Shown here piece by piece: positions 52,302-61,568 of a stretch of 64,000 nucleotides of DNA. The notes below the pieces were generated by a model, which was given only the letters and a program-made list of their open reading frames with translations, had not been told where the DNA came from and searched no databases. The translations under genes were made by a program, and so were the position numbers. The stretch lies in assembly GCA_002337455.1 (NCBI GenBank), contig DDGC01000011.1, positions 124,001 through 188,000 of the forward strand, in the 5' to 3' direction. This DNA comes from Rhizobiales bacterium UBA1912 (GTDB taxonomy: Bacteria; Pseudomonadota; Alphaproteobacteria; Rhizobiales; Devosiaceae). The first letter of the stretch is position 1, and every line of letters begins with the position of its first letter.

Positions 52302-53096
52302 TTGCTTGCTCCCGAAACCTTTACCGCCCAGTGGTTCAAAGCCATCATGGAGCGGCATCGCCAAGCCAAAGTTCTCTTCTGGTGGCCGCTCTGGACCATC
52401 ATTGGGCTTTTGGTCCTTGCGGTCATGCTCGATGGGCCCGTAACCGAGGCTCTGCGCAACTGGCCGTCAGGTGAGCGCGCATTTTTCCGCTTCATAACCG
52501 ATCTGGGGAAGTCGGACTGGCTGCTAGTCCCCACGCTGGTCGCCGGGCTCGCCTGCGCCGCTGCGCTGCGCCTGAGGCTCTCCTACAGTTGGGCCTGGGC
52601 GGCGCGTGGGATCGTCGCCATTTCGGGCTATATATTTGCCAGTATAGCCATTTCCGGCCTGGTGACCGTGGTCATCAAGCGCATCATCGGACGCGCCCGC
52701 CCGATGTATCTCGAAGATCTCGGCGTGCTCCATTTCCAGCCGTTCGACTTGCTGGACTGGAGTTTCCACAGCTTTCCGTCCGGCCACGCGACAACTGCCG
52801 TCGCCTTTGCCCTTGTGCTGCGCACGCTGACCAACAGACGGTTCCACGGCTGGCTGATCGCTTTCGGCTTTGCCATCGGGCTCAGCCGCATCGTGGTCGG
52901 CGATCACTATCTTTCCGATGTGATCGCCGGGTCCTTTGTGGGCCTGGCCAGCGCGATAGTCGTGCGCGATTACTTCGCCACCCGGCGCTGGGGCATGCAG
53001 GTAGAGGGTGGCCACGTCCGATACCGCATGTTTGCAGCCTTCAAGCCGCTCCTGCGCTGGTTGCGCCGCCGTCACATCCCCGCAGTTTTCAAATAG
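52302..53096 (+). CDS. PAP2-family membrane phosphatase
   Basis: 264 residues, about five or six membrane helices, with all three PAP2 motifs: KRIIGRARP, FPSGHATT and SRIVVGDHYLSD. By family it dephosphorylates a lipid phosphate such as undecaprenyl pyrophosphate, phosphatidic acid or lipid A on the periplasmic side. TTG start at 52302 with GGGGA before it; the first ATG (52347) would drop 15 residues. Its last 25 bases overlap the convergent metC gene. Confidence 0.88.
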   Translation: MLAPETFTAQWFKAIMERHRQAKVLFWWPLWTIIGLLVLAVMLDGPVTEALRNWPSGERAFFRFITDLGKSDWLLVPTLVAGLACAAALRLRLSYSWAWAARGIVAISGYIFASIAISGLVTVVIKRIIGRARPMYLEDLGVLHFQPFDLLDWSFHSFPSGHATTAVAFALVLRTLTNRRFHGWLIAFGFAIGLSRIVVGDHYLSDVIAGSFVGLASAIVVRDYFATRRWGMQVEGGHVRYRMFAAFKPLLRWLRRRHIPAVFK

Positions 53097-54262
53097 CGGG
53101 CGATCCCGTCGCCGAGATCGGACTTGAGGTCTTCGAGATCCTCGAACCCCACATGAACGCGCAGCAGGTTGCCCGGCTTGTCCCAGGGCACGGCAGTGCG
53201 GATACGCTTGGGATCGGATGGCAGGACGAGGCTTTCAAAGCCGCCCCACGAATAGCCCATGCCGAAAACACGCATCGTATCCACCATGGCTGCGATGGCT
53301 TCGCGCGGGGCCGCCGGGAGGATGATCGAAAACAGGCAGCCGGATCCCGAAAAGTCCTGCAAAAATAAGCCGTTGTCCGGATGGGAGGGCAGGGCGGGAT
53401 GTAACACCTCGACATCGCCCCCCTGCTCGAGCCAATCGGCCAGCTCAAGCGCGCGCGATTGGTGTTCCTTCATCCTGACGCCAAGGGTCCGCATGCCCCG
53501 CGTGGCCAGATAGGTGTCGTCGGGCGACACAATCAGGCCGAAGGTTCGGTGCGTCTGGATCAGCCTGTCCAGATATCGGTCATTGGCCGAAACCGTGCCC
53601 ATCATCGCATCCGAATGCCCGATGAACATTTTCGTTGCCGAATGAATGACGATGTCGGCACCCAGCGGCAACGGCTTGTAAAACAGTGGCGTTGCCCAGG
53701 AATTGTCGACGAGCACCGCGATGTCGCGCCCCGAGAGCGCCTTGGTGATGGCCGGAAGATCCTGGATTTCAAATGTCAGGGAGCCCGGGCTCTCGATAAA
53801 GACCGCCCGCGTCTTGTCGCTGACCAGGTCCGCGATTGCACCGCCGACCCTTGGATCGAAGTAGCGGGTAGTGATTCCAAGGCGCTTGAGCACGCTGTCG
53901 GCAAATCTTCGTGTCGGCTCGTAAACTGAATCTGTGATTAAAACTTCATCGCCTACCGACAAACACGTAAGAAATGCCAAGGAAATTGCCGAAACACCCG
54001 AGGGGGTGAGCACGGTTCCTGCGGCGCCTTCCAGCTCGGTAATCAGTGTTCCGAGCCCGTCGGTCAGCGGCGTGCCCTGCCGGCCATACCGGTAGCGGAT
54101 CTTGGCGTCGTCAAGTTCGGCCAATGTATTGAAAATAACCGTGCTGCCCCGGTAAACGGGCGTATTGACGAACCCGTGCTGGGCGCTGGGTTCTCTGCCG
54201 CCATGCGTGAGAAACGTCTCCGTACCCGATTGGAATATAGCGGTTTTTTCTAGGTCTGACAT
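53072..54262 (-). CDS. metC: Cystathionine beta-lyase
   Basis: PLP enzyme of the Cys/Met metabolism family, 396 residues, producing homocysteine from cystathionine. RYRYGRQGTPLTDGL near 58, TDSVYEPTR, VDNSWATPLFYKPLPLGADIVIHSATKMFIGHSD with the PLP lysine, and the late RVHVGFEDLEDLKSDL. The order metC divergent from aapJQMP is common in Hyphomicrobiales. An ACTGAC-N5-GTCAGT repeat lies 19 bases upstream of its ATG. Confidence 0.92.
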   Translation of the reverse strand: MSDLEKTAIFQSGTETFLTHGGREPSAQHGFVNTPVYRGSTVIFNTLAELDDAKIRYRYGRQGTPLTDGLGTLITELEGAAGTVLTPSGVSAISLAFLTCLSVGDEVLITDSVYEPTRRFADSVLKRLGITTRYFDPRVGGAIADLVSDKTRAVFIESPGSLTFEIQDLPAITKALSGRDIAVLVDNSWATPLFYKPLPLGADIVIHSATKMFIGHSDAMMGTVSANDRYLDRLIQTHRTFGLIVSPDDTYLATRGMRTLGVRMKEHQSRALELADWLEQGGDVEVLHPALPSHPDNGLFLQDFSGSGCLFSIILPAAPREAIAAMVDTMRVFGMGYSWGGFESLVLPSDPKRIRTAVPWDKPGNLLRVHVGFEDLEDLKSDLGDGIARYLKTAGM

Positions 54263-54280
54263 GTTACCCCGGCCTGGATC

Positions 54281-54297
54281 ACTGACAATAGGTCAGT
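54281..54297. promoter_or_regulatory. ACTGAC-N5-GTCAGT inverted repeat upstream of metC
   Basis: Perfect 6-bp arms around AATAG in the metC/aapJ divergent region, next to the metC start. Candidate operator; the rest of the 245-base region holds a TTGACG-like hexamer at 54358 facing aapJ but no good -10. Confidence 0.4.
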
Positions 54298-54507
54298 ATT
54301 ATTGCTTCTAATTTAGGCGCGCACCGGCAAGTGACTATTTTCGTATCGCTTTTGCCCTTGACGCAAACAGTAAAACTGCGCTTCGATGCTGCCCAGCAAT
54401 ACGCTCGATGGCAATAGGGCGCTGCTTCCTGCCAACAGGTGGGACAAGAGGGGCGGGCGGTAACGCACCGGCTCCATCAAAAAGGGTTAGGAAACAAAGG
54501 CAATCCT

Positions 54508-55527
54508 ATGAAAAAACAACTTATCACTTGCGCAGTGGCAGCCGCCATGGCGACCACCTCATCGGCTGCCTTCGCGCAGACGCTGGACGAGGTGATGGAG
54601 CGCGGCTTTCTGCAGTGCGGCGTGACCGAAGGCGTTCCGGGCTTCTCGTTCCCTGACGAGAACAACAACTGGACGGGCCTGGAAGTCGATTTCTGCCGTG
54701 GCATGGCTGCGGCGATCTTTGACGATCCCGAGGCTGTCCGTTACACGCCGCTGACCTCGCAGACTCGTTTTGAAAGTCTTGCCAACGGCAACATCGACGT
54801 TCTTTCGCGCACCACCACCTGGACGATGAGCCGTGATACCGATCTTGGCATCACCTTCACCGGCACCATGTTCTATGACGGCCAGGGCTTCATGGTCCGC
54901 GAAGAGTCGGGCGTGACCTCGGCGACCGAACTTTCGGGCGCTGCTGTCTGCATCGAATCCGGCACCACGACCGAGCTCAACGCGGCTGACTACTTCGCCA
55001 CGCAGGGCATGGATCTGTCCAACGCCGTTGTGTTCGTCAACCAGGACGAAGTGGTTCAGGCCTATCTCGATGGCCGTTGCGACGTTTACACCACTGACTC
55101 GTCGGCACTGGCCGCCGAGCGTTCGGGCTTCCCCGATCCGGATGCCCACGTCATCCTGCCCGAGATCATCTCCAAAGAGCCGCTTGGCCCCTCGGTCCGC
55201 TCGGGTGATGCCCAGTGGTTCAACATCGCCAAATGGACTCTGTTTGCGATGCTCAACGCCGAAGAGCTCGGCGTGACGTCCGAGAATGTCGATGACATGC
55301 TCGGCTCGGAAAACCCTTCGGTCCGCCGTCTGCTGGGCGTTGAAGGTGATTTTGGCACCCCGATCGGCCTGTCGGCTGACTGGGCATACAAGATCGTCAA
55401 GCACGTGGGCAATTATGGTGAGCTCTATGCTCAGCATGTCGGCCCCGAAACACCGATCAACATCCCGCGCGGCGTGAACAGCCTGTGGACCGATGGCGGC
55501 GTCATGTACGCCCCGCCGATCCGCTAA
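54508..55527 (+). CDS. aapJ: General L-amino acid ABC transporter, binding protein AapJ
   Basis: 339 residues, signal peptide ~1-23 (ending SAAFAQ), family 3 solute-binding fold. ERGFLQCGVTEGVPGFSF, GLEVDFCRGMAAAIF and DVLSRTTTWTMSRDTDLGI are typical of AapJ. Captures a broad range of L-amino acids in the periplasm. AAAGG precedes the ATG at 54508. A hairpin separates it from aapQ, which fits higher expression of the binding protein. Confidence 0.95.
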   Translation: MKKQLITCAVAAAMATTSSAAFAQTLDEVMERGFLQCGVTEGVPGFSFPDENNNWTGLEVDFCRGMAAAIFDDPEAVRYTPLTSQTRFESLANGNIDVLSRTTTWTMSRDTDLGITFTGTMFYDGQGFMVREESGVTSATELSGAAVCIESGTTTELNAADYFATQGMDLSNAVVFVNQDEVVQAYLDGRCDVYTTDSSALAAERSGFPDPDAHVILPEIISKEPLGPSVRSGDAQWFNIAKWTLFAMLNAEELGVTSENVDDMLGSENPSVRRLLGVEGDFGTPIGLSADWAYKIVKHVGNYGELYAQHVGPETPINIPRGVNSLWTDGGVMYAPPIR

Positions 55528-55543
55528 CGCCGACCACCTTTCA

Positions 55544-55568
55544 GCCCGGGCGCCCAAAGCGCCCGGGC
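55544..55568 (+). promoter_or_regulatory. Intercistronic hairpin aapJ-aapQ
   Basis: GCCCGGGCGC (55544-55553) pairs perfectly with GCGCCCGGGC (55559-55568), loop CCAAA, 17 bases after the aapJ stop and without a T run. Probably an RNA stabiliser or attenuator that raises AapJ over the membrane parts. Confidence 0.6.
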
Positions 55569-55642
55569 ATTTCCAAACTGATCGGCCAAGCAGCGTTCAA
55601 CAGCTGCGATGCCACCGGTTTGGCCAGGGGTAAGGGACCAAA

Positions 55643-56848
55643 ATGACAGACGTCTCGCAGAAGCGGTCGGGCAAATCGGCACGGTCGGGCATCGACGCTT
55701 CGCTTTTTTACAATCCAACCGTGCGTGGATTTGTATACCAGGCCGCACTGCTTATCGGGGTGGTACTGCTGTTCTGGTGGCTGCAGTCCAACGCAGCGGC
55801 AAACATGGCAGCGCAGGGCAGGGCCACCGGGTTCGGGTTCCTGTTCCAGACGGCCGGGTTCAATATCGGCTTCTCGCTTTTGCCGTTCGATCGCAGCTCG
55901 ACCTATCTCGAAGTCTATATCGTCGGCATATTGAACACGCTGCTCGTGGCTGTCGTCGGCATTATTCTCGCGACCATCCTCGGCTTCATCATCGGCATCG
56001 CGCGGCTGTCTTCAAACTTCCTGATCCGCAAACTTGCGACCGTCTATGTCGAAGTGATGCGCAACATGCCGCTGCTGCTGCAGCTGTTTTTCTGGTATTT
56101 CATGGCGCTCAACGCGCTTCCGAGCGTCCGGCAGAGCTACGATCTGCCCTTGGGCGCCGTACTCAACCAGCGCGGACTTTACCTGCCGCTGCTCCAGAGT
56201 GACGACCGGTTCCTCATTGCACTCGGCATCTTCGTCGTGTCGTTGATTGGCGCCGTGATCTGGCGCAGACGCCGGATCCGCAGGATGGAGGAAAAAGGCG
56301 ATCGTCTTCCGGTTGTCCTGCCCATGCTGGGCATTGTCCTCATCCCCACGGTCATCGCGCTGCTTGCCGCGCAGGTTCCCATTGCGTTCAGCTATCCGGA
56401 GTTGACCGGGTTCAATTACACCGGCGGCTTCGTCGTGCCGCCCGAGTTGACCGCCCTGATCATGGGGCTGGTGATCTATACCGCAGCGTTCATCGCCGAG
56501 ATCGTGCGTGCCGGTATTCAGGCCGTTAATTACGGCCAGGTGGAAGCGGCATCGGCACTTGGGCTCAAGGAAGGTGACCGGCTGCGGCTGGTGGTCATTC
56601 CCCAGGCCATGCGGATCATCGTTCCGCCTTTGACCAGCCAGTATCTCAACCTGACCAAAAACTCATCGCTCGGTGCGGCCATCGCCTTTCCCGAGCTGGT
56701 CAACGTCTTCATGGGCACTGCAATCAACCAGAGTGGCCGGGCCGTCGAAATCGTGGCGCTCACGATGGCGGTCTATCTGACATTCTCGCTGACAACGTCG
56801 CTGTTCATGAATTGGTACAATTCGCGCGTCGCGCTGGTGGAGCGTTGA
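55643..56848 (+). CDS. aapQ: General L-amino acid ABC permease AapQ
   Basis: 401 residues, about eight membrane helices; HisM-type permease with the EAA loop GQVEAASALGLKEGDRLRLVVIPQAMRIIVPP near 310. The long insertion before the last helices is normal for AapQ. AGGG ribosome site before ATG 55643. Forms the channel with AapM; aapM begins five bases after its stop. Confidence 0.94.
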   Translation: MTDVSQKRSGKSARSGIDASLFYNPTVRGFVYQAALLIGVVLLFWWLQSNAAANMAAQGRATGFGFLFQTAGFNIGFSLLPFDRSSTYLEVYIVGILNTLLVAVVGIILATILGFIIGIARLSSNFLIRKLATVYVEVMRNMPLLLQLFFWYFMALNALPSVRQSYDLPLGAVLNQRGLYLPLLQSDDRFLIALGIFVVSLIGAVIWRRRRIRRMEEKGDRLPVVLPMLGIVLIPTVIALLAAQVPIAFSYPELTGFNYTGGFVVPPELTALIMGLVIYTAAFIAEIVRAGIQAVNYGQVEAASALGLKEGDRLRLVVIPQAMRIIVPPLTSQYLNLTKNSSLGAAIAFPELVNVFMGTAINQSGRAVEIVALTMAVYLTFSLTTSLFMNWYNSRVALVER

Positions 56849-56852
56849 GATC

Positions 56853-57992
56853 ATGAGCACAAACGACCTCAGCTTTGTTCGCACAGCGATTGCCGAGCCT
56901 TCGCCTCCGCCCAAGCGGATGACAGGTATCGGCGCCTGGATGCGGACCAATCTTTTCTCCTCGCCGGGCAATTCGATCCTGACGATCGTCGGCCTTGCCG
57001 TGATTATCTGGGCCATAATCCCGATCTGGAACTTCCTGGTTGCCGATGCCGTGTTCACCGACCCCGAAGGGTTGCGTGGCGAGGCGTGCCGTTTCGAGGG
57101 GGTAGGGGCCTGCTGGATTTTCATCCGGGCACGCTTCAACTTCTTCATCTACGGCTTCTATCCGTCCGACGAAATCTGGCGCATCAACCTGATGTTTGTC
57201 ATCGGGATCATCCTCTTGATCCCGTTGCTCGCCCCCCGGGTACCCTTCGTGCGCACGGCCGCCATCCTGTTTTTTGGCGTCTATCCGTTCGTTGCCTACT
57301 TCCTCATGTATGGCGGCATCTTCGGGCTGGACGTCGTTGCCACACGCCAGTGGGGCGGGCTGACGCTCACGCTGATCATTTCGCTGATCGGCATTATCCT
57401 CTCGATGCCGATCGGCATTCTGCTCGCGCTTGGCCGCCAGTCGAAACTGCCGATCATCAAGGCATTCTGTATCGCCTTTATCGAGCTGTGGCGTGCCGTG
57501 CCGCTGATCTCCGTGTTGTTCATGGCCTCGGTCATGTTCCCGCTCTTTATGCCTCAGGGCACAAATCCCGATGTGCTGCTGCGCGCCATCATCGGCATCG
57601 TGCTGTTTGAATCCGCATACATGGCTGAAGTCGTGCGTGGCGGCCTGCAGGCGATCCCCGGCGGGCAGCGCGAGGCGGCCTATGCGCTGGGCCTGAACAA
57701 GATCAAGACCACGGCACTGATCATCCTGCCGCAAGCCCTCAAGCACGTGATCCCCGGCATCGTGAACACCTTCATTGCGCTGTTTAAAGACACGACGCTG
57801 GTTTCCATCATCGGCATCTTCGAACTGCTCAACACTGTGCGGGCCGCCGGCTCGGACATCGCCTGGCAGTTCCCCAGCGATGCGGTGACGGGCTACGTGT
57901 TCGCAGGCTTTGTGTTCTGGATATTCTGTTTCGGAATGTCCCGCTATTCGATCTACATGGAAGGCCGGCTGCACACCGGCCACAGGAGATAG
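56853..57992 (+). CDS. aapM: General L-amino acid ABC permease AapM
   Basis: 379 residues, about eight helices; EAA loop GGQREAAYALGLNKIKTTALIILPQALKHVIPG near 270. Partner of AapQ; shares its late family pattern GIFELLNTVRAAGSDIAWQF. aapP follows by three bases. Confidence 0.94.
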   Translation: MSTNDLSFVRTAIAEPSPPPKRMTGIGAWMRTNLFSSPGNSILTIVGLAVIIWAIIPIWNFLVADAVFTDPEGLRGEACRFEGVGACWIFIRARFNFFIYGFYPSDEIWRINLMFVIGIILLIPLLAPRVPFVRTAAILFFGVYPFVAYFLMYGGIFGLDVVATRQWGGLTLTLIISLIGIILSMPIGILLALGRQSKLPIIKAFCIAFIELWRAVPLISVLFMASVMFPLFMPQGTNPDVLLRAIIGIVLFESAYMAEVVRGGLQAIPGGQREAAYALGLNKIKTTALIILPQALKHVIPGIVNTFIALFKDTTLVSIIGIFELLNTVRAAGSDIAWQFPSDAVTGYVFAGFVFWIFCFGMSRYSIYMEGRLHTGHRR

Positions 57993-57995
57993 GTT

Positions 57996-58787
57996 ATGAC
58001 CGCAAGCATGGAGGCCTCTACGGCCACTCCGACAAAAATGACGGTCTCGGACACCGATGTGGCCGTCGAGATCCGCAACATGAACAAGTGGTATGGCGAT
58101 TTCCACGTGTTGCGCGATATCGACCTCAAGGTCATGCGCGGCGAACGCATCGTCATTGCCGGCCCCTCGGGGTCGGGCAAGTCGACGCTGATCCGTTGCG
58201 TCAACCGTCTCGAGGAACACCAGCAGGGCGATATCGTCGTTGACGGGATTGAACTCACCGGTGACCTCAAGCGGATCGACGAGGTGCGGCGCGAAGTCGG
58301 CATGGTGTTCCAGCACTTCAACCTTTTCCCGCATCTCACGGTGCTTCAGAACCTCACCCTGGCGCCCATCTGGGTGCGCGGTACGCCCAAGGCCGAGGCC
58401 GAAGCGCAGGCCATGAAGTATCTCGAGCGCGTCAAGATCCCTGAGCAGGCCGCCAAGTTTCCCGGTCAGCTCTCCGGCGGGCAACAGCAACGCGTGGCGA
58501 TCGCCCGGTCGCTGTGCATGAATCCCAAGATCATGCTGTTCGACGAACCCACTTCGGCCCTCGATCCCGAAATGATCAAGGAAGTGCTCGAAGTGATGGT
58601 GCAGCTTGCCGAAGACGGCATGACCATGGTCTGCGTCACCCACGAAATGGGTTTCGCCCGCCAGGTCGCCAACCGGGTGATCTTCATGGATCAGGGCCAG
58701 ATCATCGAGCAGAACGAGCCCGAGGCCTTCTTCTCGAACCCCCAGCACGAACGCACCAAGCTCTTCCTGAGCCAGATTTTGCACTAG
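57996..58787 (+). CDS. aapP: General L-amino acid ABC ATP-binding protein AapP
   Basis: 263 residues. Walker [15 protein letters not shown] (~residue 54), signature [15 protein letters not shown] (~157), Walker [16 protein letters not shown] and H-loop [15 protein letters not shown] are intact. Completes the AapJQMP importer. A hairpin follows at 58828. Confidence 0.96.
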   Translation: MTASMEASTATPTKMTVSDTDVAVEIRNMNKWYGDFHVLRDIDLKVMRGERIVIAGPSGSGKSTLIRCVNRLEEHQQGDIVVDGIELTGDLKRIDEVRREVGMVFQHFNLFPHLTVLQNLTLAPIWVRGTPKAEAEAQAMKYLERVKIPEQAAKFPGQLSGGQQQRVAIARSLCMNPKIMLFDEPTSALDPEMIKEVLEVMVQLAEDGMTMVCVTHEMGFARQVANRVIFMDQGQIIEQNEPEAFFSNPQHERTKLFLSQILH

Positions 58788-58827
58788 CGGTTCAGGACCT
58801 GGCTCCCGCAGCCATCGCGATCGAACC

Positions 58828-58860
58828 GAAAGGGCCGTGCCACATCGGCGCGGCCCTTTC
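58828..58860 (+). terminator. Hairpin after aapP, probable terminator
   Basis: GAAAGGGCCG (58828-58837) pairs with CGGCCCTTTC (58851-58860) with an inner GCC/GGC, 40 bases after the aapP stop. The T run is only TTT, so termination may be partial and read into the paralog gene. Confidence 0.6.
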
Positions 58861-58923
58861 GTCAAGGTGCAAGAGCAATTGTCCGGGGGAAACGAGTGTC
58901 TCGCCTTGACCCCAAATGCCTCC

Positions 58924-60051
58924 ATGCCAATATGGCCGTCCATTTTCATAGGAGCGGGTCCGCCCGCGTCGAACTTGCATTCTCTCTCGCGGCTTTTGCG
59001 GATTCCTGCCGGCGCGGCCCTTTTGGCCGCGTTGCTGTTTGGCAGCCAGCAGGCGGCGTTCGCGCAGCAGGTTGAAGCCGAAACCAGCGCGCCGTTCACC
59101 ATTTCGATGCTCGAAACCGTGCGGACGCGCGGCTATGTCATCTGCGCTGCGACAAACCCTTTGCCCGGTTTCGCCCAGGTCAGTCCCGAAGGCCTTTGGT
59201 CCGGGTTTGATGTCGACCTGTGCCGGGCCGTGGCCGCGGCGATCTTTGGTGACCCCTCGCGCGTGGAATTTCGCCCGCTCTCCGGACAAAGCCGCTTTGC
59301 CCATCTTACTATGGGCGAAGTCGATCTCGTCGTCAGGAACTCGCCCTGGACCATGTCGCGGGACACCCAGTATGGCGCAACCTACGTCGCCACCTCGTTT
59401 TTCGACGGCCAGGCCTTCATGGTTCCGGACCGTCTGGGCGTTGTTTCCGCTTACGAGCTCGAAGACGTGACAATTTGCGTGGCGTCGAACTCGGATTCCT
59501 CACGCCGTCTCGAAGAGTTCTTCTTTTTCAATCAGCTTGGCTATGACGAACTGCTCTACGAGGACCGCGAGGATCTCGCCGTGGCCTACAGATCGGGTGA
59601 ATGCGATACCATCACCGGTTCGGCCAGCTGGCTGCAGGCCATCCGCCGCTCGATGCCCGATCCGGGCTCCCATTCCATCCTTCCCGAGCGCTTGAGCAAG
59701 GAGCCTTACGGACCCGTCGTGCGCAGCGATGATGTGCAGTGGGAGGCAATTGTCCGCCGCACGCTTTACGCGCTTATCAATGCCGAAGAATACGGGGTCA
59801 CCTCGGTCAACATCGAGTCGATGATGTCGGCTCGCACCCCCGCCATCAGGCGCCTTCTCGGTGTCGAAGACGATGTCGGCGAAGATATCGGATTGCGCAC
59901 CACCTGGATGCGAGACGTCATTCGCAGCGTCGGCAATTATGGCGAGATATATTCGCGCCATTTCGGGGCCGCGGCCGGCACCCCGCTGCTGCGCGGCCAG
60001 AACGCCTTGTGGCTCAATGGCGGGTTGATGTACGCCCCGCCGGTCTACTGA
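58924..60051 (+). CDS. AapJ-like amino acid binding protein, diverged paralog
   Basis: 375 residues from ATG 58924; the start is uncertain (no ribosome site; TTG 58975 is an alternative, and an earlier GTG lies inside the hairpin). A signal segment (LRIPAGAALLAALLFGS...AFAQ) is near residue 35-55. The mature part follows AapJ closely in block order: TRGYVICAATNPLPGFAQ, GFDVDLCRAVAAAIFGDP, NSPWTMSRDTQYGATYV, LPERLSKEPYGPVVRSDD and the C-terminal NGGLMYAPPVY. Family 3 binding protein, probably delivering another amino acid to AapQMP. No permease of its own. Confidence 0.85.
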   Translation: MPIWPSIFIGAGPPASNLHSLSRLLRIPAGAALLAALLFGSQQAAFAQQVEAETSAPFTISMLETVRTRGYVICAATNPLPGFAQVSPEGLWSGFDVDLCRAVAAAIFGDPSRVEFRPLSGQSRFAHLTMGEVDLVVRNSPWTMSRDTQYGATYVATSFFDGQAFMVPDRLGVVSAYELEDVTICVASNSDSSRRLEEFFFFNQLGYDELLYEDREDLAVAYRSGECDTITGSASWLQAIRRSMPDPGSHSILPERLSKEPYGPVVRSDDVQWEAIVRRTLYALINAEEYGVTSVNIESMMSARTPAIRRLLGVEDDVGEDIGLRTTWMRDVIRSVGNYGEIYSRHFGAAAGTPLLRGQNALWLNGGLMYAPPVY

Positions 60052-60112
60052 GTGCTTCCAATTAAAGGCTCTGCAATTGAAGCGGTTCGAAGAAACGCTG
60101 AAATGCTCTAGC
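60051..60112. repeat. Possible degenerate REP-like element, copy D
   Basis: AGTGCTTCCA at 60051 and GAAGCGGTTCGAAGAAACGC further on keep the outer frame of copies A and B, with CAATT/AATTG inside. Located between convergent genes. Confidence 0.35.
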
Positions 60113-60117
60113 GAGCG

Positions 60118-61557
60118 TCACAGGATCGGCGAAAACAGCCTCGCGCTCTGACACAGCAGTCGGAACGGATAGCCGCGCCGTCGCAGATTGCGCTCAGTCG
60201 TTAGCGACGCCCCCTCGAAATCGGTGTCGAGCATGGCTGCAATGTTGGCGATCATGTCGCCGTCCGTAAACCACAGCGTCGCCTCGAAATTGATGTTGAA
60301 CGACCGGTAGTCGAAATTGACGGTGCCGACCCCTGCGATCTGATCGTCGCAGAGAATGACCTTCTGGTGCAAAAAGCCCTGCGAATACCGATGCACCTTG
60401 ATGCCGTGCGCCACCATCTGGTCCGCATGCGCGTAGCTGGCCAGCCACACCAGCAGATGGTCGGGCTTGCGCGGCAGCAAAATGCGCACATCGACACCGC
60501 GCAGCGATGCGGCATAAAGCGCCGTCTGAATTTCAATACCGGGCACGAAGTAGGGACTGACGATCCACAGGCGTTCGCGCGCTCGTGAAATCACCTCGGT
60601 AAAGGCGATGGCGCAGTCTTCGAGCTTGTCGGCCGGTCCGGTCGGCATCACGAGGATCGGCTGATTGCCCGGCGTTGGCACCGTGCTGGGATAGCGGGCG
60701 GGCAATTCCTCGCCGGTCGCCCAATGCCAGTCCTCCCGGAACATCAGCGCGCAGGCCAGCGCGGCCGGGCCCGTGACATGCACATGGGTATCCCGCCACC
60801 GTCCGAATTTGGGATCCTTGCCCAGATATTCGTCACCGACATTGTGCCCGCCGACCCAGGATTCCACCCCGTCCACAACAACATTCTTGCGGTGATTGCG
60901 GTAGTTGATCCGCGTCAGGCCATAGAGCCGGAGGAATGGGTGACGGTGATTGAACCCGAAAATGCGGACGCCATGCTCTTCAAGCCGCTTCTTGTAGCTG
61001 CGGGGCAGGGCGTGACTGCCCGCGTCGTCGTAAAGAACATAGACCTGCACGCCGGCATCGGCCCGCTCGATCAGCGCATCGGCAAACCGGCGGCCCAGAT
61101 CGTCATCGCGAATGATGTAGAACTGGATAAGCACATAATCCTGCGCCCGCGAAATCCCGTCGATGATCGAAGCAAACGTGTCCTCGCCATCGATCAGCAG
61201 CGAAGCGGAATTGCCATACAGAAACGGCAGTTCTGCAACCTTGCGCAGCACCGGCCAGTCGTCGCTTGTCTCCATGTCGACGATACGCAGATCTTCCGAC
61301 CGCGCCAGGCGCCAGCTGCGCCCGGAATGGACCTGGGATTCCGCATAATCGTCAAACAGCTTCCAGCCGAACAGCAGGTAGATGATCGTCGTCGGAAACG
61401 GCACGATCAGCAGGGACAGGAGCCAAGCGATGGTGCCCTGGGAGGTGCGCGAATTCATGATCTCGCGTACGGCGCAAACGATCGCCAACACATAGTTGGC
61501 CAGGTAGAGCGTGGCCAGGAAACTGAAATTGTCGGCTATCGCTCTGACCAGATCCAC
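60118..61557 (-). CDS. cls: Cardiolipin synthase (phospholipase D family)
   Basis: 479 residues; two N-terminal membrane helices (~13-32, 43-64), then two PLD domains with both HKD motifs: NHRKNVVVDG (~220) and FLHQKVILCDD (~398). Makes cardiolipin from phosphatidylglycerol at the inner membrane. Starts with GTG at 61557, 11 bases after the cysK stop, so it is probably the downstream gene of a cysK-cls transcript. Confidence 0.93.
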   Translation of the reverse strand: MDLVRAIADNFSFLATLYLANYVLAIVCAVREIMNSRTSQGTIAWLLSLLIVPFPTTIIYLLFGWKLFDDYAESQVHSGRSWRLARSEDLRIVDMETSDDWPVLRKVAELPFLYGNSASLLIDGEDTFASIIDGISRAQDYVLIQFYIIRDDDLGRRFADALIERADAGVQVYVLYDDAGSHALPRSYKKRLEEHGVRIFGFNHRHPFLRLYGLTRINYRNHRKNVVVDGVESWVGGHNVGDEYLGKDPKFGRWRDTHVHVTGPAALACALMFREDWHWATGEELPARYPSTVPTPGNQPILVMPTGPADKLEDCAIAFTEVISRARERLWIVSPYFVPGIEIQTALYAASLRGVDVRILLPRKPDHLLVWLASYAHADQMVAHGIKVHRYSQGFLHQKVILCDDQIAGVGTVNFDYRSFNINFEATLWFTDGDMIANIAAMLDTDFEGASLTTERNLRRRGYPFRLLCQSARLFSPIL

Positions 61558-61568
61558 GCAAACTTCGC

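Noticed and set aside
58837..58923. GTG start of the AapJ-like paralog inside the post-aapP hairpin
   Set aside because: It lies at the edge of a probable terminator stem and adds 29 residues before the signal segment.
56805..59102. Open frame of 765 codons on the minus strand, antisense to aapM and aapP
   Set aside because: It mirrors the third-position GC pattern of clear aap genes, has low-complexity His/Arg/Asp-rich composition and no family resemblance.
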